Source: Paenibacillus monticola
GTDB lineage: Bacteria > Bacillota > Bacilli > Paenibacillales > Paenibacillaceae
Assembly (NCBI RefSeq): GCF_009664975.1
Contig: NZ_WJXB01000010.1
Location: 62,001-126,000, forward strand
Reading direction: 5' to 3'
Length of the DNA stretch: 64,000 nt
Positions 36,183 through 43,390 of this stretch are shown here, one piece after another. The notes beneath the pieces are model-generated. The model searched no databases. It was not told the origin of the DNA and saw nothing but the letters and a program-made list of their open reading frames with translations. Made by a program: the position numbers and the translations under genes. How positions within the stretch are numbered: position 1 is the stretch's first letter; every line of letters begins with the position of its first letter.

Positions 36183-37316
36183 GTGGTGCTTTCCCGTAGT
36201 TTCTCAAGTCGTCTGATTGCAACCATACTTATTTTAGTCTGTTGTACGATGCTTCCGACTGCTTCACAAGCCACTCTGTCTGCCGATCCTAGCGGGGCTG
36301 TAGTCTCACCTCCTTCTATACCGGATAATGAAGAAACTCGTGCACTACTGGAGCAAAGCCTGTCCGCAGCCGAAATCGAACAGGAAATCATTAGGATTAC
36401 GGCAGAACAAGAAGTACTGGGTGCAAAGGTAAGCCAACTAAGTAAACAAGCTGAGGAGAAGAAACTTGCGATTGTGGACAAACAGGAACGCGCTGGAGCT
36501 ATCGTACGTTCTTATTATATGGGGGATAGAGACGGCTTATTGGTCGCTTTCCTGTCTGCCAAGAGTATCAGCAAAGTACTGGTTCTGTACGATTATTATG
36601 AGACTATTATTGGACGAGAACATGACATTCTCAAAGAGTATGAAGATCAGTATAAGGACCTCAAAGCAACCCTTACAGCCAATCAGCGCAGCTCCAATAA
36701 ATTAGCCGAGCTAAAAAGATCTCTGGAGGAACAGAAGGTACGTGTAGCGGAGCTCAACAAAAAAATAGATAGCGGGGTAAGAGACAGCAGTGATCCAGAA
36801 AAGATGAACGCACTGTTGCAAGAATTCACATTATATTGGGAGAATATCGGTATTCATGAAGTAAACACCTATTTCAAGGCCCTATCCGCAGCTATGAACA
36901 ATCTGCCACAATTCATCCAAAGCCGTGAAGGTGTTCTTACGCGTAAGGGTATGACTTATAATCTGAACCTGAAGGACGAGGATTTAAATGAGTTTTTACA
37001 ATCACAGAACAAGCTGTTTACTGATTTTTCTTTTCAATTCAATGAGGGTTTAGTCACGGCCTTTGGTAAGCGTGGAGGATTATCCCTTAAACTGACTGGA
37101 CATTATACAATTCAGAAAAAACCCGTCAACGGTCTGATATTCAATGTGGATAATATCGAATTTAATGGTCTTAAGCTACCTGAAAGTACACGTAAATCAC
37201 TGGATGAGGATTTTGACCTAGGTTTTTATCCAGAGAAAATTATATCGTTTCTGCATGCTGATAAGGTAGACACTAAAGACGGCATTCTCCATGTGCAGCT
37301 CTCCATCTCATTTTGA
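36183..37316 (+). CDS. Secreted coiled-coil protein (CwlO/PcsB-like N-terminal half)
   Basis: 377 residues. Signal peptide to about residue 30 (A-S-Q-A). Residues 50-195 are coiled coil and include R-A-G-A-I-V-R-S-Y-Y-M-G-D-R-D-G-L-L-V-A-F-L-S-A-K-type spacing, the pattern of the CwlO and PcsB helical domains that dock on FtsEX. There is no NlpC/P60 or CHAP hydrolase domain; instead about 170 C-terminal residues of mixed beta character that I do not recognise. It might be a regulatory partner of wall hydrolases. Two adjacent GTG codons (36183, 36186) could start it. Its last 9 bases overlap the convergent gene. Confidence 0.65.
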   Translation: MVLSRSFSSRLIATILILVCCTMLPTASQATLSADPSGAVVSPPSIPDNEETRALLEQSLSAAEIEQEIIRITAEQEVLGAKVSQLSKQAEEKKLAIVDKQERAGAIVRSYYMGDRDGLLVAFLSAKSISKVLVLYDYYETIIGREHDILKEYEDQYKDLKATLTANQRSSNKLAELKRSLEEQKVRVAELNKKIDSGVRDSSDPEKMNALLQEFTLYWENIGIHEVNTYFKALSAAMNNLPQFIQSREGVLTRKGMTYNLNLKDEDLNEFLQSQNKLFTDFSFQFNEGLVTAFGKRGGLSLKLTGHYTIQKKPVNGLIFNVDNIEFNGLKLPESTRKSLDEDFDLGFYPEKIISFLHADKVDTKDGILHVQLSISF

Positions 37317-38534
37317 GCTTTGTCCCAGAAGCGCTTTATAACCAGCAGCGTCAAGTTTCCCTGTAAGCAATAACGATACAGCCTCAGAAATCTTACTCCA
37401 GCCGCCCTGTAGCTCCTGCTCTGGGGCTGTTTCGTCTGTCAGCAATATATCTGTCGCAAACGGAAGCTTATAGCCGACAGGCAACCCTGAACGATACAGC
37501 TCATCAAGAGCCGGCAGCCCACCCGTGTTCTCCAACCATTCCAATTGTGCCGATTTGGAAGTGACAAAAGCAAGCCAATTCACCGCTTCTTCCGGATTTC
37601 GCGACTGAGCCGGAAGTGCAAAGGAGCGGCTGTATAAAGCCTCAAGTCCTGTAGCTTTGCTAGCCATCAAAGGTGCTTCGGCAATTAGAGATGAATCGCC
37701 ATACTTTCTCCACTCTGAGAGCGGCAGGGTCGCAATCGCAATAGACCCATCCTTGAGCATATCCCAGATATCCCGATTATAGCGGCTTGTCAGGTAAAAA
37801 TAACCGCGTGCATGTTGAAGCCATTCCAATGTTTCCAGATTACCGGATAACAGACTACTGCCCATACTTTCCAACACAGCAGAAAAACCATAAGCATTGC
37901 GGGTATCCATAGCCAACAGATGTTTTCCAGAACCCTTAAGCAGATTCTGAAGCAGCATCTTCCATTCATCCAAGCTTCTCGGCAAGGCGGATAGGCCCAG
38001 AGCTGCAAGATGCTTCGGAGAATAGACTAGGACGTACGGATCGATATCCAGCGGAACTCCCCAGTTATAACCATTCCATTGCATCAGCGGGATTAGCATA
38101 GTTAAAGGTGCACTGCCCGGAACGCTCTGATATACATCAACCGGCAATAGATATCCCTGTGTTGCCAAGTCTAGGATATTCCGACCATCCGTCATGACCA
38201 CATCAGGACTATCTCCGATCGTCAAATCCTGTATGAGCGTCTTGTCTGCACTCTCTCTGTCCACATTGTTTAGCTCCACCTTTACGCCAGTGGATAAGGT
38301 GTAACGACTGCTAATCAACTCCAGCTCGCGGAATTCTTCTGAACTAAGGGATACTGTAATTCTTAAACTGTCTACAACCCCTTCTTCTCCGGTAGAGGGG
38401 TTCGTTGACTGACTTTGCGGTTTACTCACCAGATGCGGTCCGTCACTGGTATTCAGTTCCATGCTGGGCGACAGACTTGTCAGCGACAGCAGTAAAATTG
38501 CAAACAAAAGCCAATAGTTTTTGCGTCTCAGCAC
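37308..38534 (-). CDS. Extracellular solute-binding protein, family 1-like, orphan
   Basis: 408 residues from the GTG at 38534, preceded by GGAAGGAG; upstream ATGs lack ribosome sites. An N-terminal hydrophobic segment (about 6-22) serves as signal or anchor and carries no lipobox Cys. The rest resembles sugar-type binding proteins: Y-T-L-S-T-G-V-K-V-E, D-V-V-M-T-D, and the Y-N-W-G-V-P-L-D-I-D-P segment. No permease or ATPase is nearby, so its transporter is elsewhere or it has another role. Overlaps the convergent coiled-coil gene by 9 bp at the 3' end. Confidence 0.75.
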   Translation of the reverse strand: MLRRKNYWLLFAILLLSLTSLSPSMELNTSDGPHLVSKPQSQSTNPSTGEEGVVDSLRITVSLSSEEFRELELISSRYTLSTGVKVELNNVDRESADKTLIQDLTIGDSPDVVMTDGRNILDLATQGYLLPVDVYQSVPGSAPLTMLIPLMQWNGYNWGVPLDIDPYVLVYSPKHLAALGLSALPRSLDEWKMLLQNLLKGSGKHLLAMDTRNAYGFSAVLESMGSSLLSGNLETLEWLQHARGYFYLTSRYNRDIWDMLKDGSIAIATLPLSEWRKYGDSSLIAEAPLMASKATGLEALYSRSFALPAQSRNPEEAVNWLAFVTSKSAQLEWLENTGGLPALDELYRSGLPVGYKLPFATDILLTDETAPEQELQGGWSKISEAVSLLLTGKLDAAGYKALLGQSSK

Positions 38535-38656
38535 GTTTTTTCTCCTTCCGCATAGGATCGTTCCTCCTATTTTACCAGACCCCGTACACATTGTCTGCAT
38601 CTTTGAAAACGTTCTCTTTCTATTATATAGCGTGACCGTTGCAGGATAAATAATCA

Positions 38657-38819
38657 GGATGATCTATATTGTCATTACAAGAAAGCTTTGGACTTCCGAT
38701 CGCTGTTATCCTCTGATTTCCTGATTTAAATAACCGCCTTCTACGGTTGAAATCTGAGGATAAAGGCGAGCGCTAACGCTTCTCCAGTTCCAAACTTTCT
38801 TTTCATGACATGATCATCC
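38657..38819 (+). repeat. Foldback palindromic repeat, copy A
   Basis: Ends are inverted repeats GGATGATC (38657-38664) and GATCATCC (38812-38819). The core 38687-38794 begins TTTGGACTTCCG and ends TTCCAAA. The core folds on itself through TTATCCTC/GAGGATAA plus GATTTC/GAAATC, with an inner AACCG/CGGTT hairpin. It is roughly 80% identical, by eye, to the reverse complement of copy B. Confidence 0.75.
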
Positions 38820-38860
38820 CAAATTTTTTAAACCACGCAGCTTTCACTTGGGGCGGCACA

Positions 38861-38893
38861 AGCAAAAGCCGGGAGAGCGAAGCTCCCGGCTTT
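38861..38893 (-). terminator. Terminator, probably originally of phoH
   Basis: Perfect 11-bp stem AAAGCCGGGAG/CTCCCGGCTTT with a 7-base loop; TTTTGCT follows on the minus strand and TTTACTG on the plus strand. The only gene pointing at it is phoH, whose stop is 256 bp away beyond the MITE-like element. Confidence 0.7.
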
Positions 38894-38904
38894 ACTGATA
38901 AATC

Positions 38905-39141
38905 AAATAATTGATTATATAAGTTGAACTAGAAAACTTAGCAAAAGGCAAAAGTAACGGAGGGGAATTTTGGAACTGTAGGAGCGATAGCGACCGCCTT
39001 TGTCTCCGGATTTCATCCGCTAAAGCGGAATAAATCAAGAAATCGGGAGACAACAGCGGCCGGAAGTCCAAACATTCACCGCAGTTACGATTAAAGCCGA
39101 ATCAAGAAAATCCTAAGTTCAACTTATATAGCTAAATAATT
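38905..39141. mobile_element. MITE-like element (38913-39133) with candidate target duplications
   Basis: Terminal inverted repeats TATATAAGTTGAACT (38916-38930) and AGTTCAACTTATATA (39116-39130) are perfect over 15 bp. Immediately outside, AAATAATT occurs at both ends (38905-38912, 39134-39141) as a candidate 8-bp target duplication. The 221-bp interior has no coding capacity and carries foldback copy B. It lies between phoH and a terminator. Movement would need a transposase encoded elsewhere. The duplication is AT-rich and could be chance. Confidence 0.65.
38969..39072 (-). repeat. Foldback palindromic repeat, copy B (inverted relative to copy A)
   Basis: Minus strand begins TTTGGACTTCCGGCCGCTG and ends AGTTCCAAA, 104 bp against 108 in copy A. 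Stem TTGTCTCC/GGAGACAA plus GATTTC/GAAATC, inner hairpin TCCGC/GCGGA. Several stem positions differ from copy A on both sides so that pairing is kept. Confidence 0.75.
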
Positions 39142-39148
39142 AGAAAGT

Positions 39149-40480
39149 TTACAACAGATCTGCTGCCAGCTGGGCCAGATGGGAACGTTCGCCTTTTTCA
39201 AGGGTGATATGTCCGCTAACCCCCTGTTGTTTGAACTTCTCTACGATGTAGCTAAGCCCATTGCTCGCAGCATCCAGGTAAGGATGGTCGATCTGCTCAG
39301 GATCACCTACGAGGATAACCTTGCTTCCTTCCCCCGCTCTGGAGACGATCGTCTTCACCTCATGACGAGAGAGATTCTGTGCCTCATCAATGATAATGAA
39401 CTGCGCCGGTATCGAACGTCCACGAATATAGGTCAACGCTTCTACCTGAATACTGCCCATGCCCATTAATATTTTATCAATATCACCGGATTTCTTGGTA
39501 TCGAACAGAAACTCCAGATTATCATAGATAGGCTGCATCCATGGACGCAGTTTCTCGTCTTTCTCACCAGGTAAATAACCAATATCCTTGCCCATTGGCA
39601 CAACTGGGCGGGCGATGAGAAGCTTTTTGTATTTATGTTCATCTTCAACCTTTAAGAGTCCTGCAGCAAGTGCCAGCAAGGTTTTGCCTGTACCTGCCTT
39701 ACCTGTAATGGTCACTAATGGAATATCGTCATTCAGAAGCAACTCCAACGCCATTCGCTGCTGAGCATTGCGAGCACTGATCCCCCACACTGCATCATTT
39801 CCGAAATAGAGCGGCTCCAGACGGGATGCATCACTGTTCACTTTGAGCAGAGCCGACTTGCCCGTACCGATCTCATCCTTGAGTATCACAAACTCATGCG
39901 GATACAACGGATACGATAAAGACAACTGCTTAACGGATAAGGAGCGATGACTGTAATATTCATCTATTAACGAAGGATGAACCAGCAGGGACTGATAGCC
40001 GCTATACAGCTCGTTCAGATCGCCCGTCCGATCAGACAAATAGTCCTCTGGTGTAATACCCAGCACATCTGCCTTGACACGGACAAGCACATCTTTGCTA
40101 ACCAGCACCACTGGACGTGGATCATCCTTCTCATTCTCTTCATTCAAATAATTGAGCGCTACGGCTAAAATCCGGTTGTCATTGGACACCTCGCCGAACA
40201 TCTCCTGTACTTTTTGGAAGCTGCGATGGTTGAGCTCAACCTTTAGCTTGCCTCCATGCTCCAGTTCCACACCGCTATGCAGGTGGCCTTTCTCCCGAAG
40301 TCCGTCTAACAAGCGGGACACAGTACGGGCGTTGCGGCCGATTTCATCGGCATTGCGTTTCTTGGAGTCGATTTCTTCCAGCACTACGGCCGGAATGACA
40401 ACTTCATGCTCCTTGAAGGAAAAAATCGAATTGGGATCGTGTAACAGCACGTTGGTGTCTAGTACAAATATCTTTGTCAA
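39149..40480 (-). CDS. PhoH-like PIN/ATPase protein (YlaK family)
   Basis: 443 residues. N-terminal PIN ribonuclease domain (V-L-D-T-N-V-L-L, Asp8; V-L-E-E-I-D-S-K-K) and C-terminal PhoH ATPase with Walker A G-K-A-G-T-G-K-T (260-267) and Walker B F-I-I-I-D-E-A-Q. PIN-PhoH proteins are thought to couple ATP-driven RNA unwinding to cleavage. TTG at 40480 is chosen: GGAGGGG lies 5 bases before it, and the length then matches B. subtilis YlaK (442). Divergent from the ylaJ-like gene, as in B. subtilis. Confidence 0.92.
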   Translation of the reverse strand: MTKIFVLDTNVLLHDPNSIFSFKEHEVVIPAVVLEEIDSKKRNADEIGRNARTVSRLLDGLREKGHLHSGVELEHGGKLKVELNHRSFQKVQEMFGEVSNDNRILAVALNYLNEENEKDDPRPVVLVSKDVLVRVKADVLGITPEDYLSDRTGDLNELYSGYQSLLVHPSLIDEYYSHRSLSVKQLSLSYPLYPHEFVILKDEIGTGKSALLKVNSDASRLEPLYFGNDAVWGISARNAQQRMALELLLNDDIPLVTITGKAGTGKTLLALAAGLLKVEDEHKYKKLLIARPVVPMGKDIGYLPGEKDEKLRPWMQPIYDNLEFLFDTKKSGDIDKILMGMGSIQVEALTYIRGRSIPAQFIIIDEAQNLSRHEVKTIVSRAGEGSKVILVGDPEQIDHPYLDAASNGLSYIVEKFKQQGVSGHITLEKGERSHLAQLAADLL

Positions 40481-40586
40481 GTTATCCCCTCCACAGCGCC
40501 TGGTTTGATTGATCATACATAACTCTATCCGCCACGGGTAAAGATATACTACAGAACTGATCTTTGGCAGAAAGGAGTACGCACAT

Positions 40587-41162
40587 ATGAGAAAATCAAT
40601 GTGTCTGTTGCTGGTACTGCTGCTGCTAACAAGCTGCGGTATCGCTAAAAAAGAGACATCACCCTCTCCTCAGGATAAACAATCTGCAAAAGCTGCAAGC
40701 AATAAGGGAAATCACGAAGTGCGAAAGTTATCCAACGACGGAGCAACAATCCCACAAGCCACCTCAACTGCCGGACAATCTTCAGACGTTAAGAACAAAA
40801 GCGAAGTTGCACTTAAAGATCATTTGGAGCGGCTAGCTAAAAGAGTCCCCGGTGTTAACGGAGCACACTGTGTCGTGATGAATAAGGTTGCCGTTGTCGG
40901 CATTGATGTAGATGGTGCACTTAGCCGATCGCGTGTCGGAAGCATCAAATATACAGTAGCAGAGGCAATCCGCAAGGACCCGAGAAGCGTAAGAGCACTC
41001 GTAACCGCCGATATGGACCTCTCCAGCAGACTAGCGGAGATGAGCCGCCATATTTCCAAGGGACAGCCTGTATCAGGCTTTGCCGCAGAAATGGCTGATA
41101 TCATTGGCCGGATCATTCCTCAACTACCGGAGGATACCAAACCGCAAGGAAACGCACAGTAG
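40587..41162 (+). CDS. YhcN/YlaJ family sporulation lipoprotein
   Basis: 191 residues. Lipoprotein signal with L-T-S-C (Cys17), a Lys/Ser/Asn-rich linker, and a YhcN/YlaJ domain from about 70 (L-A-K-R-V-P-G-V-N-G-A-H-C-V-V, then A-V-V-G-I-D-V-D-G). These proteins are found in the spore membrane layers and affect germination or outgrowth. AAAGGAG precedes the ATG. Its place beside the ylaK homologue matches B. subtilis ylaJ. A TATACTA near 40544 could be part of a forespore promoter, but the -35 is unclear. Confidence 0.85.
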   Translation: MRKSMCLLLVLLLLTSCGIAKKETSPSPQDKQSAKAASNKGNHEVRKLSNDGATIPQATSTAGQSSDVKNKSEVALKDHLERLAKRVPGVNGAHCVVMNKVAVVGIDVDGALSRSRVGSIKYTVAEAIRKDPRSVRALVTADMDLSSRLAEMSRHISKGQPVSGFAAEMADIIGRIIPQLPEDTKPQGNAQ

Positions 41163-41177
41163 CATAGGATTAGGTAA

Positions 41178-41212
41178 AAAAAAGCCCAGTGATATCCTCA
41201 CTAGGCTTTTTT
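41178..41212. terminator. Bidirectional terminator between convergent genes
   Basis: AAAAAAGCCCAGTGA pairs with TCACTAGGCTTTTTT (one mismatch) around a 5-base loop, giving T runs on both strands. It overlaps the last codons of the minus-strand gene. Confidence 0.88.
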
Positions 41213-41653
41213 CATTGCAGCAAATACTTGTCCGTCCAGCTTCTCAGCTGCACGTTGGTCGTACACTTTCGCATATCGTGGGGCGGACTCCAGCTGCGCG
41301 CCGTAAAAAAGCGCGTTGCGCACCGCTTCAATTTCAATATCAAAACAGCACATTTTAAAGGGAACATCTAACAATGGATCCTGTCTTACGGCAGCACGAC
41401 CGTTAATTGCATGGACAGTACCTTCACCAAACACAGTGATGGTAACCTGAGGATTAACCTTCATGTTGTTCACAAGTCTGGAACGATGGTCGACCGTCAG
41501 ACGTACGATAGAAGGACTCACTGCATAAATCCAAGAAATTGCTGTGGATGTAGGACCGCCTGTTTCCGCATCAACGGTGTTTAAAAGAACAAAGGTTTCC
41601 GACTGCAACATCGATAGCAAGGTTTCATTGAGCTGAGCAACGGCTTCGGACAT
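41201..41653 (-). CDS. Pyridoxamine 5'-phosphate oxidase family protein (YlaL-like)
   Basis: 150 residues, a split-barrel flavin-binding fold: V-L-L-N-T-V-D-A-E-T-G-G-P-T-S-T-A-type strand pair, then R-L-T-V-D-H-R-S-R-L-V-N-N. It is a short general member of the family rather than PdxH. Substrate unknown. By position next to the ylaJ-ylaK homologues it matches B. subtilis ylaL. The ATG at 41653 with AGGGGG upstream is chosen over one 12 codons earlier. Confidence 0.8.
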   Translation of the reverse strand: MSEAVAQLNETLLSMLQSETFVLLNTVDAETGGPTSTAISWIYAVSPSIVRLTVDHRSRLVNNMKVNPQVTITVFGEGTVHAINGRAAVRQDPLLDVPFKMCCFDIEIEAVRNALFYGAQLESAPRYAKVYDQRAAEKLDGQVFAAMKKA

Positions 41654-41751
41654 AAGTACAGGCCCCCTATGCGGCATGAGTGCATTCAATTTATTATATT
41701 ATAGCACAGGTTGAAACTTGCATTCAATTTTATAGGCAAGCGCACTTTGTT

Positions 41752-42846
41752 TCAGGGGCTCTCTGACGAGTTCGATACGGCAGGAGAAGTAAGGCCTGCT
41801 ATTCTGTCTTGAAGGCTTTTCTTCGCCGCCTCAAGCTCTTCTTCGTTAATGTATACATAAGGACTGCGCCATGTTCCTGTCACTGGTTTAAACTCCACAT
41901 TGTCCTTGGAAATCTTCCAGTAGGTGGCGATCATGTCCTTAAGCTGTGCATTTTCGATATCCGTCTTCATATTATCATCCACTGCGTCAAGAACGCTACC
42001 AATTTTCATCACACCACGAACAGACTGCATCCCATCGATTAACGAGTTCAACACTTCATTCTGGCGTTTGTTTCGATCAAAATCATCAGAGGCCTTCGTC
42101 TTGGGATTACAATTAGATTTACGGTAACGAACGTAATCAAGCGCGTTATCACCATCCAGCTCAGCAGGACCCTTTTTCAGATTGATATTGGTACCATCTA
42201 CACTATCCGTATAACACATATCTTCACTTATGTTAACACTGACATCGCCCAGTTCATCAACAACGTCACGAAAACCTTGAAAATCAAGTATGGTTACATA
42301 ATCAACCTTAATGTCCAAATACTTACCCATCATGGTCTTCATTTCATCCACAGCCAAAATACCCGAGGTTTTCTCCTTGCTCTTGAAGCGCGAATAGAAC
42401 TCGTTGATCTTGGTCTTCTTATAACCACTCAGCTCAACGTAGGTGTCCCGAGGAAGTGATACAATGGTTGCTGATTTAGTCTCTGGATTGAGCGTAGCTA
42501 CCATAATTACATCCGTTAATTGGGATGCATGCTTGGGCCGATTGTCAGTTCCGAGCAGCAGTATCGTCAATGGCTTCACGGAGGCCGACTGTCCAGCTGC
42601 GACAGGTTCAGAGATGCCGGTATCAAATAACCCATGATTGAGTTTCCAATAGAGATAACCTCCATAACACAGCGCTGCAAGGATCACTACAATTATCAGC
42701 AACAATAATGTCCTTCCCAATCTGGCGAAGAATCCCCGCTTCTTTCTCTTAGCCTTTGACTTGCTCCCTCGATTAATAGGCTGCTTTCTAGGGTTTGCTT
42801 GTTGTCCATTCGATCTTGGCGGTAAACTGCTGTTGCGTGTATTCAT
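41752..42846 (-). CDS. LytR-CpsA-Psr (LCP) family cell wall glycopolymer ligase
   Basis: 364 residues: basic cytoplasmic N terminus, one membrane helix (about 44-66), then the extracellular LCP domain starting L-T-I-L-L-L-G-T-D-N-R, with S-L-P-R-D-T-Y-V and the D-Y-V-R-Y-R-K motif. LCP proteins attach teichoic acid or other anionic polymers from lipid carriers to peptidoglycan; arginines in these motifs bind the pyrophosphate. Single gene, no polymer synthesis genes nearby. Confidence 0.92.
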   Translation of the reverse strand: MNTRNSSLPPRSNGQQANPRKQPINRGSKSKAKRKKRGFFARLGRTLLLLIIVVILAALCYGGYLYWKLNHGLFDTGISEPVAAGQSASVKPLTILLLGTDNRPKHASQLTDVIMVATLNPETKSATIVSLPRDTYVELSGYKKTKINEFYSRFKSKEKTSGILAVDEMKTMMGKYLDIKVDYVTILDFQGFRDVVDELGDVSVNISEDMCYTDSVDGTNINLKKGPAELDGDNALDYVRYRKSNCNPKTKASDDFDRNKRQNEVLNSLIDGMQSVRGVMKIGSVLDAVDDNMKTDIENAQLKDMIATYWKISKDNVEFKPVTGTWRSPYVYINEEELEAAKKSLQDRIAGLTSPAVSNSSESP

Positions 42847-42938
42847 AATGGAATAAAGTCCTTTTCATTTCAATTGGAATTAGATTCTAAATCATCTATA
42901 CCTTAAATAGACGAGCTTAAGAGTACAAAAGTTGCGAA

Positions 42939-43235
42939 TTAAGGCCTTTTTGCTGCAGCTGCAGCTTTTCTTCTCTGACGGGCTTCCATGAAATAGCGCA
43001 CCCGTACAAGCAGCATTAAACCAACTGCAACCAGCAAACACTGGATAATGGGCAGCTTGTCGTGCTGGAAAATGAGGAGCATGCCAGATCCCAGCGCCAT
43101 CATAATATAGAGGACAATTTCTTTGCCGATGGGCAGCTTTTGGTTAACACGGAATACCTGATTATAAACATAAGTAAGCAATATAAAAATAACTATATAG
43201 GCGATAACAGAATGCGCTGCGAACCAAATCTGCAT
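42939..43235 (-). CDS. YlaH-like membrane protein
   Basis: 98 residues, three predicted membrane helices and a basic Ala/Lys/Arg tail. It lies directly downstream of typA, as ylaH lies after ylaG (typA) in B. subtilis, and its length fits. Function unknown. GGGAGGAG precedes the ATG. It is separated from typA by a terminator, so it likely has its own promoter. Confidence 0.75.
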   Translation of the reverse strand: MQIWFAAHSVIAYIVIFILLTYVYNQVFRVNQKLPIGKEIVLYIMMALGSGMLLIFQHDKLPIIQCLLVAVGLMLLVRVRYFMEARQRRKAAAAAKRP

Positions 43236-43332
43236 AGCTCAGTCACTCCTCCCAAGTTTAAGATACGCTTACATTATAACATCAGCCGTAGCTTAAATCC
43301 GCAAAACGAGCGTAAAAAAGTTAAAATTCAAA

Positions 43333-43373
43333 ATATAAAAGAGCCGTCGGATTTTAATATCCGGCGGCTCTTT
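43333..43373 (-). terminator. Terminator after typA
   Basis: AAAGAGCCGTCGGAT pairs with ATCCGGCGGCTCTTT (one G-T pair) around a 6-base loop, followed by a T-rich tract on the minus strand, 18 bp after the typA stop. Confidence 0.87.
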
Positions 43374-43390
43374 AGAGTAGCTAATTTAGC

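Larger units (their letters stand above)
38535..39148. other. Repeat-rich intergenic region
   Basis: 614 bases without a gene. Contents in order: leader of the solute-binding gene, foldback repeat copy A (38657-38819), a bidirectional-looking terminator (38865-38893), and a MITE-like element carrying copy B (38913-39133). Listed separately. Confidence 0.85.
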
